Assembly (NCBI RefSeq): GCF_003852425.1
Contig: NZ_QAJN01000010.1
Span: 248,724-312,723, forward strand
Source of the DNA: Paucibacter sp. KBW04
GTDB lineage: Bacteria > Pseudomonadota > Gammaproteobacteria > Burkholderiales > Burkholderiaceae_C
Reading direction: 5' to 3'
DNA: 64,000 bases
Both the position numbers and the translations under genes were made by a program. The notes beneath the pieces were generated by a model. The model made no database searches and had not been told where the DNA came from. It saw nothing but the letters and a program-made list of their open reading frames with translations. This document shows, in pieces, positions 44,894 to 55,711 of this stretch (within the stretch, counting starts at the first letter, position 1; every line of letters begins with the position of its first letter).

Positions 44894-46012
44894 TTACTTC
44901 AGATCACGCAAGGGATGCTGATCGGGGCTCCAGGGCGACTCAAAAAAGGCCAGCACGGCGTCGCGACTCAGGTCCTCGACACGCGCAGGATTCCAGCGCG
45001 GGGCATGGTCCTTGTCCACCGCCAGTGCACGAATGCCCTCCACCGTCTCGCTCTGTGCGCCGGGGCGCAGATGGAAGCAGCGATACACCATATCGCGCTC
45101 CATGCGCAGGTCCTCGGCCAGGCTCAGGCCCTGGGCACGCTGCAACTGCTCCAAGGTCACGGCCATCATCAAGGGCGAGCGTTTGAGCAAGGCCGCGTGG
45201 GTTTGCTGGGCCCAGGCCTCATCGCTGGCAGCCAGCGAGGCCATGATGGCCCCCACATCGGGTTTCGAGAAATGCTGATCCACACGCGCGCGCAGGGCCG
45301 GCAAATCGGCGGCAGGCGCCAGATCCACCCGCTCCATCACGGTCGCCACCACATGCTCGGCGCTGCTTTGGGCGCCAAATTTGAAGGCCTCGACAATGGC
45401 GGGCATGGCGGCGCTTTGCACAAACACATCGCCCAGGCCGAGTTCGATCGCGTCGCCCGCGCCCAAGGCCTGGCCGGTCAAGGCCAGCCACTTGCCCAGC
45501 TGGCCCGGGCATTGGTTGAGGAAGTAGCCGCCGCCCACATCGGGGAAGAGGCCGATATTGGTCTCGGGCATGGCCAGACGGCTGTGCTCGGTCAGCACAC
45601 GCAGCTTGCAACCCTGGCTGATGCCCATGCCGCCGCCCATGACGATGCCGTCCATCAAGGCGATGGAGGGCTTGGGGAATTGGTGGATCAGATGGTTGAG
45701 GGCGTACTCTTCGGTGAAGAAGTCTTCCAGGCTGGCATCAGCCTCCAGCGCCGCACGGTGGAAGAAGCGGATATCGCCACCGGCACAAAAGGCCGCGGGC
45801 TTGCCCGGGCGGCCGGCGGCCATCATGACCACGGCTTCGATCTCGGGCGCTTGAGCCCAGGCACGGAACAAGGTCGTCAGATCCCGAATCATGGCCAGGG
45901 ACAAGGCATTCAAAGCCTCGGGACGATTCAAGGTGATCAGCCCCAGGCAGCCATTCACCTCGGCCAAGATCTGGCCCTGGGATTGCAGCGTAGGAATCAA
46001 AGCGACGGTCAT
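44894..46012 (-). CDS. 3-hydroxyisobutyryl-CoA hydrolase-like enoyl-CoA hydratase/isomerase
   Basis: 372 residues, longer than simple enoyl-CoA hydratases (about 260) and of the size of 3-hydroxyisobutyryl-CoA hydrolases. Crotonase motifs: LNRPEALNALS, AAFCAGGDIRFF (oxyanion hole), ALMDGIVMGGGMGIS, and the hydrolase-type MPETNIGLFPDVGGGYFLNQ. The HIBYL-CoA hydrolase frees 3-hydroxyisobutyrate in valine breakdown. No other valine-pathway gene is nearby, so a different acyl-CoA is possible. Its ATG overlaps the stop of the EamA gene. Confidence 0.85.
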   Translation of the reverse strand: MTVALIPTLQSQGQILAEVNGCLGLITLNRPEALNALSLAMIRDLTTLFRAWAQAPEIEAVVMMAAGRPGKPAAFCAGGDIRFFHRAALEADASLEDFFTEEYALNHLIHQFPKPSIALMDGIVMGGGMGISQGCKLRVLTEHSRLAMPETNIGLFPDVGGGYFLNQCPGQLGKWLALTGQALGAGDAIELGLGDVFVQSAAMPAIVEAFKFGAQSSAEHVVATVMERVDLAPAADLPALRARVDQHFSKPDVGAIMASLAASDEAWAQQTHAALLKRSPLMMAVTLEQLQRAQGLSLAEDLRMERDMVYRCFHLRPGAQSETVEGIRALAVDKDHAPRWNPARVEDLSRDAVLAFFESPWSPDQHPLRDLK

Positions 46013-46977
46013 GCCTCTCTCCGGTTTTCTAGGTTCTCAGGTTTAGGGCTGGTGAGCACGGGGGTCTTGGGCCCCGCGCGCCAGGCCAATAATTCATTGC
46101 CGACCAGGGCCAGCAGCACCAAGGCGCCACCAGTCAGGGTGGCCGACGAGGGCGTCTCACCCGCCCAAGCCCAGGCCCATAGCACGCCCAAAATCACTTC
46201 CAGCTGGCCCAGCAAGGCGATCTCGGGCCCGACCAGATAGCGGCTCAGATGCACGACCAGCATGCAGGGCACGGCCAGTTGGAACACCCCAAGGCCCGCC
46301 AGCAAACCGAGGTCATGTGCCGAAGCCTGCAAAGGCCAGGCCAGGGGCAAGACGGCCAAGGCCGAAAGGCCGGCGCCTATCAGCAGGGACAGCAGCATAT
46401 CGGGCCGCTCGGAGGCTTTGTGCGCGGAGTGGCTCACATGTTGCAGCACACACCAATTGACCGCTGCGGCGACCGGCACGCCCAAGGCCACCAAGCTGCC
46501 CAACAAGGCCTGGCCGCCCGCTCCGCCCTGCTCTGCCCCGCCTGCCCCCAACAGCTCATGGCCGAACATCCAGGCAATGCCCAGGCTGGCCAGCACAATG
46601 GCGAACCAGGTTCGGGTAGGCAGTTTTTGTTGCAGGAAAATGCGGGCGAACAAGCCCGTCAGCAAGGGGCCCAAGGCCATGATGACCAGCACATGGGCGA
46701 CGCGGGTCAGGCTGATGGCCAGCATGAAGGCAGTGAACATCACCGCCCAGCAAACCCCCGACAGCCAGACCAGGCGCGGCGCCTGAGTCAGCTGTGCCCA
46801 CAGGGCCGGGCCACGCAACCAGCGCAGGCCCACGATCAAGGCCAGGCCATTGAAAGCACTGCGCCAAAACGTCAGCTCAAAGCTACGCGCTGCTTCCAGC
46901 TGCCGCGTGACCACCCCCGCCGTGCTCCACAGCAGGGTGACCAGCAACATCAGGACAACAGCGCGTCGATGAGTCAT
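46009..46977 (-). CDS. EamA-family DMT transporter
   Basis: 322 residues, ten hydrophobic segments in two EamA repeats. The first begins RAVVLMLLVTLLWSTAGVVTR; the second ends RYLVGPEIALLGQLEVILG, the typical EamA closing motif. Substrates of the family are small metabolites. The four-base overlap with the next gene means joint translation. No ribosome site is seen ahead of the ATG; a perfect hairpin (46990-47008) ends 12 bases upstream, which may hide or control initiation. Confidence 0.88.
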   Translation of the reverse strand: MTHRRAVVLMLLVTLLWSTAGVVTRQLEAARSFELTFWRSAFNGLALIVGLRWLRGPALWAQLTQAPRLVWLSGVCWAVMFTAFMLAISLTRVAHVLVIMALGPLLTGLFARIFLQQKLPTRTWFAIVLASLGIAWMFGHELLGAGGAEQGGAGGQALLGSLVALGVPVAAAVNWCVLQHVSHSAHKASERPDMLLSLLIGAGLSALAVLPLAWPLQASAHDLGLLAGLGVFQLAVPCMLVVHLSRYLVGPEIALLGQLEVILGVLWAWAWAGETPSSATLTGGALVLLALVGNELLAWRAGPKTPVLTSPKPENLENRREA

Positions 46978-46989
46978 CAGTAACGAAGA

Positions 46990-47116
46990 GCGCCGCCAAA
47001 GGCGGCGCGGGCAATTAACTAGCTAGAGCCTCCCTCATGGAGGGAGGCTGAGCCCGGACTGAAACAGTCCTGAGGACTGTTTCTGCCTGGCGAAGGCCAG
47101 GGCCTCTGGCCCTGGC
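46990..47116 (-). other. Array of four perfect hairpins with 3-nt loops
   Basis: Four inverted repeats in a row, each with an exact stem and a three-base loop. 46990-47008: 8-bp stem GCGCCGCC, loop AAA. 47027-47049: 10-bp stem AGCCTCCCTC, loop ATG. 47061-47083: 10-bp stem GAAACAGTCC, loop TGA. 47096-47116: 9-bp stem GCCAGGGCC, loop TCT. It lies in the 181-bp gap after typA and before the EamA gene. The hairpin nearest EamA is followed on the minus strand by TCTTCGTT, a weak terminator tail. Confidence 0.75.
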
Positions 47117-47158
47117 TGGGGGAGCCCAACGCGCCGCGTCAGCGCAGCGCGCAAGGCT

Positions 47159-48982
47159 TCAGCCGCGCGCGTTGCGCTTACGCTCGTTCTCGGTCAAGAA
47201 ACGCTTGCGCAGGCGCACGCTCTTGGGCGTGATCTCGACCAGCTCGTCGTCATCGATGAAGTCCACGCCGTACTCCAGCGTCAGGTCGATGGGAGGCGTG
47301 ATCTTGATCGCGTCTTCCTTGCCGCTGACGCGGAAGTTGGTCAGCTGCTTGGTACGGGTGGCGTTCACGACCAGATCGTTGTCGCGGCTGTGGATGCCGA
47401 CGATCATGCCTTCGTACACCGGATCGTTGGGCTTGACGAACATGCGACCACGGTCGTCCAGCTTGCCCAGCGCGTAGGTGAAGATTTCGCCTTCGTCCAT
47501 GGAGATCAGCACGCCGTTCTTGCGGCCGCCGATTTCACCCTTGTGGGCTTCGTAACCGTCGAAGATGGAGGAGATCAGGCCCGAACCACGGGTCAAGTTC
47601 ATGAACTCGTTGGAGAAACCGATCAGGCCGCGAGCCGGGATGCGGTATTCCAGGCGCACGCGGCCATGGCCGTCCGGCTCCATATTCAGCATCTCGCCCT
47701 TGCGCAGACCCAGGGCCTGCATGACGCCGCCTTGGTGGGTTTCTTCCACGTCAGCGGTCACCAATTCCATGGGCTCGGACTTGACGCCGTCGATGTCCTT
47801 GAACATCACGCGGGGCTTGGACACGGCCAGCTCATAGCCTTCACGGCGCATGTTTTCCAGCAGGATGGTCAGGTGCAGTTCGCCGCGGCCGCAAACTTCA
47901 AAGATACCGTCTTCGTCGGTTTCCTTCACGCGCAGAGCGACGTTGTGCTGCAGTTCCTTTTGCAGGCGGTCCCAGATCTGACGGCTGGTGACGAACTTGC
48001 CTTCGCGACCTGCCAGGGGCGAGGTGTTGACGCAGAAGTTCATGGTCAGCGTGGGCTCGTCCACCTTCAGCATGGGCAGCGGGCTGGGGTTGGCTTGGTC
48101 GGTCACGGTCACGCCGATGCCGATGTCTTCAATGCCGTTGATCAGCACGATATTGCCGGGGCCGGCTTCGGTCACTTGCACGCGGTCCAGACCTTGGAAG
48201 GTCAGCACCTGGTTGATACGGCCGTTGACGGACTTGCCGCCAGGGCCTTCCATCACAGCGACTTGCATGCCGGGCTTGATCGTGCCTTGGCTGATGCGAC
48301 CAACGCCGATGCGGCCAACAAAGGTCGAGAAGTCCAGAGCCGAGATCTGAAGCTGCAGCGGCGCGGATGCGTCACCGCTTTGCGCCGGCACATGCTTGAG
48401 CACGGTGTTGAACAGGGCGGACATGTCCGGGCCCCACTGCTCGCCGGGCTTGCCTTCTTCCAGCGAGGTCCAGCCATTGATGCCCGAGGCGTAGACCACG
48501 GGGAAGTCCAGCTGCTCGTCGGTCGCGCCCAGCTTGTCGAACAGGTCGAAAGCGGCGTTGATGACGGCGTCGGGCTTGGCACCGGGCTTGTCCACCTTGT
48601 TGACCACGACGATGGGCTTGAGGCCCAGGGCCAAGGCCTTCTTGGTCACGAAACGGGTCTGGGGCATCGGGCCTTCTTGGGCGTCGATCAGCAGCACCAC
48701 ACCGTCCACCATGGACAGCGCGCGCTCCACTTCACCGCCGAAGTCCGCGTGTCCGGGGGTGTCCACGATATTGATGTGGGTGCCTTCCCAGGACACGGCG
48801 CAGTTCTTGGCCAAGATCGTGATGCCACGCTCACGTTCGATGGCGTTGTTGTCCATCACGGTGTCGACGACTTTTTCGTGGTCGGCGAAGGTGCCGCTTT
48901 GACGCAGCAATTGGTCCACCATGGTGGTTTTGCCATGGTCAACGTGGGCGATGATGGCGATGTTGCGAATCTGCTTACTCAT
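47159..48982 (-). CDS. typA: Ribosome-associated GTPase TypA/BipA
   Basis: 607 residues. Translational GTPase with EF-G-like domains: [19 protein letters not shown] (G1), RERGITI (G2), [12 protein letters not shown] (G3), NKVDKPGA (G4), then beta-barrel and domains III/V ([19 protein letters not shown]) and the BipA-specific C-terminal domain. It binds ribosomes and helps large-subunit assembly in cold or stress. Last gene of the rimP-nusA-infB-rbfA-truB-typA series; 30 bp separate it from truB. It ends before the four-hairpin array. Confidence 0.97.
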   Translation of the reverse strand: MSKQIRNIAIIAHVDHGKTTMVDQLLRQSGTFADHEKVVDTVMDNNAIERERGITILAKNCAVSWEGTHINIVDTPGHADFGGEVERALSMVDGVVLLIDAQEGPMPQTRFVTKKALALGLKPIVVVNKVDKPGAKPDAVINAAFDLFDKLGATDEQLDFPVVYASGINGWTSLEEGKPGEQWGPDMSALFNTVLKHVPAQSGDASAPLQLQISALDFSTFVGRIGVGRISQGTIKPGMQVAVMEGPGGKSVNGRINQVLTFQGLDRVQVTEAGPGNIVLINGIEDIGIGVTVTDQANPSPLPMLKVDEPTLTMNFCVNTSPLAGREGKFVTSRQIWDRLQKELQHNVALRVKETDEDGIFEVCGRGELHLTILLENMRREGYELAVSKPRVMFKDIDGVKSEPMELVTADVEETHQGGVMQALGLRKGEMLNMEPDGHGRVRLEYRIPARGLIGFSNEFMNLTRGSGLISSIFDGYEAHKGEIGGRKNGVLISMDEGEIFTYALGKLDDRGRMFVKPNDPVYEGMIVGIHSRDNDLVVNATRTKQLTNFRVSGKEDAIKITPPIDLTLEYGVDFIDDDELVEITPKSVRLRKRFLTENERKRNARG

Positions 48983-49012
48983 ACGACGCTTTCAAAAAAT
49001 TCTGATTTCTGC

Positions 49013-49951
49013 TCAGTGCTCTGAGAGGCTTGCGACCTCTTGAGGACTCAATAACCGGTCTGGGATCAATTCGCCGCCCTGGATATGGGCGCCTCCGAGA
49101 AAGGCTTGCGGCTCCGGCCCATAGACCCGCACATGCGGCTGGTCCGGGGCATTCACGCGGCGACGTAGACCGGTGAGGAAGCGGGTGGCCTCGTCTTGGC
49201 TAAGCCGGACTTCGGGCCAATCCGCCAACAAGGAGTCGGGGGGTCGCAGCAGCGCTTCGCGCTCTGCTTCGGTCAAGGCCGCCAAGGCGTCCAGGCTGAT
49301 GGCGTTCTCCACCGACACCGGGCCCGAGGCCGTGCGGCGCAGGGCCGTCAGATGCGCGCCGCAGCCCAGCGCCCGGCCGAGGTCTTCGGCCAGAGTACGG
49401 ACATAAGTGCCCTTGCTGCAGCGCACCGACAGGGTGAGCTTGTCATCCTGCCAGTCCATGATTTCAAGCGCGTGAATCGTGACCCGGCGCGAGGGGCGCT
49501 CGATGGCAATGCCCGCGCGGGCATATTCGTACAGGGGACGGCCCTCAAACTTCAGCGCCGAATACATCGGTGGCACCTGGCTGATCTCGCCGCGCAGAGC
49601 GGCCACGGCGGTGTCCAGCTGTTCGCGGCTGAAGTTCACCGGCAGACGCTCCAGCACCTCGCCTTCCAGATCGCCGGTGGTCGTCGTCACGCCCATTTGC
49701 AGGGTGGCGGTATAGGCCTTGTCGGCGTCCAGGCTGATCTGGCTGAACTTGGTACCCGCACCAAAGCACAGGGGCAGCAAGCCGGTAGCCAAGGGGTCGA
49801 GCGTGCCGGTATGGCCGGCTTTTTCGGCGCGCAGCAGCCACTTCGCCTTTTGCAAGGCGTCGTTGCTGGACCAGCCCAAGGGCTTGTCCAAGAGCAGCAC
49901 GCCGTGGATGGCACGGCGCACAGTCTTGATGCGTTGAGGACGTTCGCTCAT
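49013..49951 (-). CDS. truB: tRNA pseudouridine(55) synthase
   Basis: 312 residues. Makes pseudouridine 55 in the T-loop of tRNAs. Motifs: GVLLLDKPLGWSSNDAL, KAGHTGTLDPLATGLLPLC with the catalytic Asp in GTLDP, and SKGTYVRTLAEDLG. A C-terminal PUA-like part (about 240-312) follows. Lies 21 bp after rbfA, as in most proteobacteria. Confidence 0.97.
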   Translation of the reverse strand: MSERPQRIKTVRRAIHGVLLLDKPLGWSSNDALQKAKWLLRAEKAGHTGTLDPLATGLLPLCFGAGTKFSQISLDADKAYTATLQMGVTTTTGDLEGEVLERLPVNFSREQLDTAVAALRGEISQVPPMYSALKFEGRPLYEYARAGIAIERPSRRVTIHALEIMDWQDDKLTLSVRCSKGTYVRTLAEDLGRALGCGAHLTALRRTASGPVSVENAISLDALAALTEAEREALLRPPDSLLADWPEVRLSQDEATRFLTGLRRRVNAPDQPHVRVYGPEPQAFLGGAHIQGGELIPDRLLSPQEVASLSEH

Positions 49952-49972
49952 GCGTGTTCTATTCCAGGGGGC

Positions 49973-50386
49973 TCAGTCGCCCGCCTTTTCGTTCGGCGCT
50001 TCGCTCGGGGCTGCCGGAGGCTCATCATCCAGCGCACGGCTGGCATTGGCCTTGCTGATCAGTGCGCTCATCTCGGCCGCACGTTCAATGGTGCGGTCGA
50101 AGTGGAAGTGCAGGCTGGGCACGGTATGGATCTGCAGACGCTTGAACAGGCCGTTACGCAAAAAGCCGGCGGCCTCGTTCAGGGCTTCGCCGGTCTCGGT
50201 CGGATCACCGACCAGCACCGAAAAGAAAATCTTGGCGTGGGCGTAGTCGGGCGTGACCTCGACGGCATTGACCGTGGCCATGCCGATGCGCGGATCCTTC
50301 AGCTCACGGATCAGCTCGGCCAGATCGCGTTGGATCTGGTCGGCCACACGGAAGCTGCGGTTAGGGATGACTCGTTTATGTCGCAT
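49973..50386 (-). CDS. rbfA: 30S ribosome-binding factor A
   Basis: 137 residues from ATG 50386 ([19 protein letters not shown]); a TTG five codons upstream (50401) is the alternative. KH-like fold with [31 protein letters not shown], the family signature, and [18 protein letters not shown]. It promotes late 16S rRNA maturation. The C-terminus carries an Ala/Pro/Glu tail. A hairpin terminator lies 41 bp upstream, between it and infB. Confidence 0.95.
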   Translation of the reverse strand: MRHKRVIPNRSFRVADQIQRDLAELIRELKDPRIGMATVNAVEVTPDYAHAKIFFSVLVGDPTETGEALNEAAGFLRNGLFKRLQIHTVPSLHFHFDRTIERAAEMSALISKANASRALDDEPPAAPSEAPNEKAGD

Positions 50387-50426
50387 ATCTTCTTGCCTCA
50401 ATATTCGGATGAGTGACCCTCAAGAA

Positions 50427-50458
50427 CAAACCCCGCCACTCGTTGAGGGCGGGGTTTG
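50427..50458 (-). terminator. Terminator or attenuator between infB and rbfA
   Basis: CAAACCCCGCC (50427-50437) pairs perfectly with GGCGGGGTTTG (50448-50458), 11 bp with a 10-base loop. On the minus strand the stem runs into TTCTTG, giving a weak U-rich tail. It lies within the operon, between infB and rbfA, so partial termination is likely. Confidence 0.7.
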
Positions 50459-50488
50459 CTGTTGCTCGGGGCAGCTCCGCCAAAGGCT

Positions 50489-53400
50489 TTAGAGGGTCCG
50501 AGCCACTTCCTTGACCTCGAAGAATTCGAGCTGATCGCCCTCGGCGATGTCGCTGTAGTTCTTCAGCTTGATACCGCACTCGAAGCCTTCGCGGACTTCG
50601 CGCACATCGTCCTTCATGCGCTTCAGAGTGTCGATCTCGCCGGTGTAGATCACCACGTTCTCGCGCAGCAGGCGGAAGCGAGCCGAGCGGTTGACCACAC
50701 CCGAGGTAACCATACAGCCTGCAATGGTGCCGATCTTGGTCGCCACGAACACGGTGCGGATCTCGGCCATACCGATGACTTCTTCGCGCTGCTCGGGAGC
50801 CAGCATGCCGGTCATCGCTGCCTTCACCTCATCCACGGCGTCGTAAATGATGTTGTAGTAGCGCAGATCAACCGCATTGCCTTCGGCCAGCTTGCGAGCG
50901 CCAGCGTCAGCACGGACATTGAAGCCGATGATGACCGCCTTGGAGGCGATCGCCAAATTGACGTCCGACTCGCTGATGCCACCGACGGCAGCGTGCACGA
51001 TCTGCACCTTGACTTCGGCCGTCGACAACTTGAGCAGGGACGAAGCCAGGGCTTCTTGCGAACCTTGCACATCGCTCTTGATGATGATGCCCAGGGTCTG
51101 CACATCGCCGGCGCCCATGTTCTCGAACATGTTCTCCAGCTTGGCGGCCTGTTGACGCGAGAGCTTGACGTCACGGTACTTGCCCGAACGGAAGGTGGCG
51201 ATTTCACGAGCGCGGCGTTCATCGCCCAGCACCATGAATTCATCACCGGCTTGCGGCACTTCGGTCAGGCCCTGGATTTCCACCGGGATGGAAGGACCGG
51301 CCTCGGTACAAGCCTTGCCGTCTTCGTCCAACATGGCACGCACGCGGCCATAGGTGGAACCCGCCAGCACGACGTCGCCGCGCTTCAGGGTGCCCGACTG
51401 CACCAGCACCGTGGCCACAGGGCCGCGGCCCTTGTCCAGCTTGGCTTCGATCACCAGGCCCTTGGCCATGGAGGCGGCAGGTGCCTTCAGCTCCAGCACT
51501 TCGGCTTGCAGCAACACTTGCTCCAGCAGGCTGTCCATGCCCTCGCCCGTCTTGGCCGAGACCGGCACAAACGGGGTGTCGCCGCCGAAGTCTTCCGGCA
51601 CGACGCCTTCAGCCACCAGCTCGCCCTTCAGGCGTTCGATATTGGCGCCCTGCTTGTCGATCTTGTTCATCGCCACAACGATGGGCACGCCGGCCGCCTT
51701 CGCGTGGTGGATGGCTTCCTTGGTCTGGGGCATCACGCCGTCGTCCGCCGCCACCACCAGGATGACGATGTCGGTGGCCGTGGCGCCACGAGCACGCATG
51801 GCCGTGAAGGCTGCGTGACCCGGGGTGTCCAGGAAGGTGATCATGCCGCGCGGCGTTTCGACGTGATAAGCGCCGATATGCTGCGTAATGCCACCGGCTT
51901 CGCCAGCGGCCACACGGGCACGGCGAACATAGTCCAGCAGCGAGGTCTTGCCGTGGTCGACGTGACCCATGACGGTGACCACGGGCGCACGGGGCAAGGC
52001 CTCGTGCTGCTCGGCACCGGCGCCCTCTTCCTCGAGGAAGGCGTCGGGATCATCCAGTTTGGCGGCAAAGGCCTTGTGGCCCATTTCTTCCACCAAAATC
52101 ATGGCGGTTTCTTGGTCCAGCTGCTGGTTGATGGTGACCATCTGACCCAGCTTCATCAAATGCTTGATGACTTCGGAAGCCTTGACCGACATCTTGTGGG
52201 CCAGATCCGCCACCGAGATGGTCTCAGGGACGTGCACTTCCTGCACCACCTGCTCCACCGGAGCGACGAAGTTGGACTGGCTATTGCCACGGTCGTTGCG
52301 GTCATTGCCACGACGGCCACCCGCGCCACCGCGGCTAGGCGCACGCCAGCCACCGGCAGCAGGACGTGCACCACCAGGCGCAGCCGTCGCGCCCGGCTTG
52401 ACGCCGCGCTTCTTGTCATCGGCCCAGCTCGACGACAGCTTCTCGGACTTGACCGATTTCTTGTCGCCGGGCTTGGCGGCCGTAGTCGTGCCCGGTGCTG
52501 CGGGAGCACCCGGTGTACCCGGCTTCTTGTGAATCGTGCCCTTAATGCCTTCCTTGGCGGCTTCGACCGGCTTGGGCTCTTCCTTCTTGGCGATCATGAC
52601 CTTTTTAGGGGCATTCATCATCGCGCGGATGGCCGCAGCTTCGGCCTCGGCGGCCTTGCGGCGGCGCTCCAGGTCCACTTGTTTTTGCTTCTCTTCGGCG
52701 CCCACGTCCACGGCCTTGACCACGCGCAATGCGGGCTTGGCGGCTTCTGCAGGAGCGGCAGGTGCAGCTGCGGCGGCGGCCACAGGGGCAGCGGCTTCCA
52801 CGGGAGCGGCGACCACAGCAGGCGCGGCAACCACAGGTGCGGGCGCAGCCACGGGAGCCGGTGCCGGAGCACGGGCAGCGGCGGCGGCCTTGTTGATGGC
52901 GGCAGCTTCGCGGGCGGCGGCTTCAGCGGTTTGACGCGGAGGCTTCTTGGCGGCCTTGGCCGCAGCGGCTTCTTCAGCAGCGCGGGCAGCAGCCTCATGC
53001 GCAGCCTTGGCTTCCGCAGCCAGCTTTTCTTGGCGGCGCAGCTCTTCTGCGGCGCGGGCAGCCTTCTCGGCTTCCTCACGCTCACGCACACGCTCGGCCA
53101 ACTCGGCTTCCTGGCGACGCAGGGCTTCGGCCTGGGCATGGGCCTCGACCTCGCGGCGCTGCAAGTCGGCTTCTTCGGCCGCGGCGGCAGCTGCCACCGT
53201 GGCTTCGTCGGCACCGCTGTTTTCGTCCATCTTGACGAAGGTGCGCTTCTTACGCACTTCGACCTGGATGGTGCGAGCCTTGCCGCTGGCATCGGCTTGC
53301 TTGATTTCGCTGGTCGACTTGCGGGTCAGCGTGATCTTCTTGCGATCGGCGCCGCCGGTACCGTGCGCGGTGCGCAGGTAGTCGAGCAGACGTTCTTTGT

Positions 53401-53524
53401 CGGCTTCGTTGAGAGCGTCTTCGGGAGACGCCGTTTTGACGCCCGCAGCTTGAAGCTGCTCAAGCAGCGTGCTCGCAGGCCTTTGTAGCTCTGCGGCAAA
53501 CTGGGCGACGGTGGTCACAGCCAT
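50489..53524 (-). CDS. infB: Translation initiation factor IF-2
   Basis: 1011 residues, at the long end for the family because of an Ala/Glu/Lys/Pro-rich N-terminal region (about residues 60-390). The N-terminal IF2_N fold ([20 protein letters not shown]) is present, and a second one ([21 protein letters not shown]) precedes the G domain: [17 protein letters not shown] (G1), [10 protein letters not shown] (G2), [10 protein letters not shown] (G3), NKIDKQGAN (G4). It delivers initiator tRNA to the 30S subunit. Encoded 76 bp after nusA in the classical order. Confidence 0.98.
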   Translation of the reverse strand: MAVTTVAQFAAELQRPASTLLEQLQAAGVKTASPEDALNEADKERLLDYLRTAHGTGGADRKKITLTRKSTSEIKQADASGKARTIQVEVRKKRTFVKMDENSGADEATVAAAAAAEEADLQRREVEAHAQAEALRRQEAELAERVREREEAEKAARAAEELRRQEKLAAEAKAAHEAAARAAEEAAAAKAAKKPPRQTAEAAAREAAAINKAAAAARAPAPAPVAAPAPVVAAPAVVAAPVEAAAPVAAAAAAPAAPAEAAKPALRVVKAVDVGAEEKQKQVDLERRRKAAEAEAAAIRAMMNAPKKVMIAKKEEPKPVEAAKEGIKGTIHKKPGTPGAPAAPGTTTAAKPGDKKSVKSEKLSSSWADDKKRGVKPGATAAPGGARPAAGGWRAPSRGGAGGRRGNDRNDRGNSQSNFVAPVEQVVQEVHVPETISVADLAHKMSVKASEVIKHLMKLGQMVTINQQLDQETAMILVEEMGHKAFAAKLDDPDAFLEEEGAGAEQHEALPRAPVVTVMGHVDHGKTSLLDYVRRARVAAGEAGGITQHIGAYHVETPRGMITFLDTPGHAAFTAMRARGATATDIVILVVAADDGVMPQTKEAIHHAKAAGVPIVVAMNKIDKQGANIERLKGELVAEGVVPEDFGGDTPFVPVSAKTGEGMDSLLEQVLLQAEVLELKAPAASMAKGLVIEAKLDKGRGPVATVLVQSGTLKRGDVVLAGSTYGRVRAMLDEDGKACTEAGPSIPVEIQGLTEVPQAGDEFMVLGDERRAREIATFRSGKYRDVKLSRQQAAKLENMFENMGAGDVQTLGIIIKSDVQGSQEALASSLLKLSTAEVKVQIVHAAVGGISESDVNLAIASKAVIIGFNVRADAGARKLAEGNAVDLRYYNIIYDAVDEVKAAMTGMLAPEQREEVIGMAEIRTVFVATKIGTIAGCMVTSGVVNRSARFRLLRENVVIYTGEIDTLKRMKDDVREVREGFECGIKLKNYSDIAEGDQLEFFEVKEVARTL

Positions 53525-53600
53525 TGTTGGATCCTTAACTTATGCGTACTTTGCTGGGCGATTCTTGGTACTTGACTGACGGCGGCGCGGCTGCGCTGCC

Positions 53601-55079
53601 TCAAGCCGTGAACCAATGTTCGCGAGCCTTCATGATCATGGTGCGGGCCGCGGCCTCGTCCATGCCAGACAGTTCAACGAGTTCGTCGACGGCCAGATCG
53701 GCCAGGTCGTCGCGGGTATGGATATCGCCATCGGAAAGCTTGGCCACCAGGTCGGGCGTCATGCCCTCCAGGTCGCGCAGGTCTTGGGACACTTCCTCAA
53801 CCTTTTCTTCCCGTGCGATTTCCATGGTCAACAGCGCATCCTTGGCTCGGGTACGCAATTCATTGACCGTGTCTTCGTCGAAGGCCTCAACTTCCAGCAT
53901 TTCCTGCATAGGCACGTAGGCCACTTCTTCCAAGCTGGTGAACCCTTCAGCGATCAGGATGTCGGCGACTTCGGCATCCACATCGAGTTTCTCGATGAAG
54001 AGCTTGCGCACCGTTTCCGATTCCTGCTCATGTTTAACCGCCGATTCCTCGGCCGACATGATATTGATACGCCAGCCGGTCAGCTCGGAAGCGAGCCTCA
54101 CGTTCTGGCCGCCGCGACCGATGGCGATGGCGAGGTTTTCCTCATCCACCACAACATCCATCGCATGACGCTCTTCGTCCACAACAATGGACTGGACATT
54201 GGCCGGAGCCAATGCGCCGATAACGAATTGAGCCGGGTCTTCCGACCACAGCACGATGTCCACGCGCTCACCGGCCAACTCATTGGTCACGCCGTTGACA
54301 CGCGAGCCACGCACGCCGACGCAGGTGCCGATCGGGTCGACACGCTTGTCGTGCGAGAGCACGGCCAGCTTGGCACGCGAGCCGGCGTCACGCGCGCAGC
54401 TCTTGATCTCCAACAGGCCTTGCTCGATCTCGGGCACTTCCTGAGCGAACAGCTCGGTCATGAACTGAGGCGCGCTGCGCGACAGCATGATTTGCGGGCC
54501 ACGCTGGGTCGGGTCGACACCCAGGATCACGGCACGCACGCGGTCGCCGGTGCGCAGATTTTCCTTGGGGATCATTTCCGAGCGCTTCAGGCGGCCTTCG
54601 ATGCGACCCGACTCGGCGATGATGTCGCCCTTGTCCAGACGCTTGACGGTGCCGACGAAGATCTGCTCGCCGCGAGCCAGGAAGTCGTTGAGCAGCTGCT
54701 CACGCTCGGCATCGCGGATCTTCTGCAGAATGACCTGCTTGGCCGCTTGCGCACCGATGCGGCCGATGGGCACCGACTCGATGGGCTCTTCGATATGGTC
54801 TTCCACCTCGATGTCAGGAATTTGCTCCTGGGCTTCGAAGAGCAGAATTTCCGCATCCGGGTTTTGCAGACCGGCCTCGTTGGGCACGACGTGCCAACGA
54901 CGGAATGTCTCATAGGCTCCGGAGTCGCGATCCACGGACACGCGAATATCAGCCTCGCCACCACACAACTTCTTGGTGGCCGAAGCCAACGCTGCCTCGA
55001 CAGCGCCAAACACCACATCGAGCTCCACGCTCTTTTCGCGCGAAATCGCGTCCACCAGCATCAACAGTTCGCGGTTCAT
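53601..55079 (-). CDS. nusA: Transcription termination/antitermination factor NusA
   Basis: 492 residues. The N-terminal RNAP-binding domain begins [19 protein letters not shown]1 and two KH domains follow ([39 protein letters not shown]), then the two C-terminal acidic repeats of gamma/beta-type NusA ([17 protein letters not shown] and [20 protein letters not shown]). It regulates pausing, termination and rrn antitermination. Its ATG overlaps the rimP stop (ATGA). Confidence 0.98.
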   Translation of the reverse strand: MNRELLMLVDAISREKSVELDVVFGAVEAALASATKKLCGGEADIRVSVDRDSGAYETFRRWHVVPNEAGLQNPDAEILLFEAQEQIPDIEVEDHIEEPIESVPIGRIGAQAAKQVILQKIRDAEREQLLNDFLARGEQIFVGTVKRLDKGDIIAESGRIEGRLKRSEMIPKENLRTGDRVRAVILGVDPTQRGPQIMLSRSAPQFMTELFAQEVPEIEQGLLEIKSCARDAGSRAKLAVLSHDKRVDPIGTCVGVRGSRVNGVTNELAGERVDIVLWSEDPAQFVIGALAPANVQSIVVDEERHAMDVVVDEENLAIAIGRGGQNVRLASELTGWRINIMSAEESAVKHEQESETVRKLFIEKLDVDAEVADILIAEGFTSLEEVAYVPMQEMLEVEAFDEDTVNELRTRAKDALLTMEIAREEKVEEVSQDLRDLEGMTPDLVAKLSDGDIHTRDDLADLAVDELVELSGMDEAAARTMIMKAREHWFTA

Positions 55080-55711
55080 TGATCAGGACCTCCGTCAACC
55101 TTGTCATCTGTTTTCGCAGCCTTAGCCCCGCCCGGCTTCTTGCCGGTCGCAGGCTTCACGCCACGGCCCTTGAAGTTGACCACGGGGACCAAACGGGCCT
55201 CGCGAACCTCTTCAAGAGAAAAATCTAGGGCCTGGTCGGCCTTGCCATCGTTGAACACCACACGCCAGGCGGGCGCAGGAGTCGCGTCAGCGGGCAGAGC
55301 AGCCGCCACAGCAGGAGCCACAGGCTCAACCGCCACCGACGAGTCCGCCGCCACTTCTAGCGCCGACAAAATACCTTTGTACTTCTTGCGCCCCTGGAAG
55401 GGCATACGCAAGGTGATCTCAATTTCTTCGCCAACAAAACGCTGGTAGTCGGACGTCTTCTTCAGCGGCCGATCCAGGCCAGGCGAGGAAACTTCCAGAC
55501 GCTCGTAAGCGCAGTTCTCGACTTCCAGCAGATATTGCAACTGCCGCGTCACGCGCTCGCAGTCTTCCACATTGATCAGCGCGCCGGCCAGGGCTTCTTC
55601 GGGCAGTTTATCGATGTACACGCGCAGCAAGCCAGCCGGACTGCGCTCGCAGTCCACCAAGTCGTAACCCAGTCCGGTCACAGTTTTTTCAACAGCTTCT
55701 TGCCAATTCAT
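55076..55711 (-). CDS. rimP: Ribosome maturation factor RimP (extended)
   Basis: 211 residues, versus about 150 for most RimP proteins. The family core is clear: [54 protein letters not shown] and [22 protein letters not shown]. Two additions are visible: an Ala/Pro-rich insert (about residues 122-148) before the final strand, and a basic C-terminal tail ([20 protein letters not shown]). It helps 30S assembly. First gene of the six-gene translation operon. Confidence 0.95.
   Translation of the reverse strand: MNWQEAVEKTVTGLGYDLVDCERSPAGLLRVYIDKLPEEALAGALINVEDCERVTRQLQYLLEVENCAYERLEVSSPGLDRPLKKTSDYQRFVGEEIEITLRMPFQGRKKYKGILSALEVAADSSVAVEPVAPAVAAALPADATPAPAWRVVFNDGKADQALDFSLEEVREARLVPVVNFKGRGVKPATGKKPGGAKAAKTDDKVDGGPDQ

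Noticed and set aside
47390-49024. A 544-codon open frame antisense to typA
   Set aside because: Shadow of the TypA reading frame, with no recognisable domain.
52620-53180. Alanine/glutamate-rich repeats in infB as tandem DNA repeats
   Set aside because: The region is the ordinary low-complexity linker of long IF-2 proteins; codons are mixed and no exact repeat unit is seen.
50456-53488. A 1010-codon open frame antisense to infB
   Set aside because: It mirrors IF-2 codon for codon; such long antisense frames are common in GC-rich genes with biased codon positions. No family motif or ribosome site.
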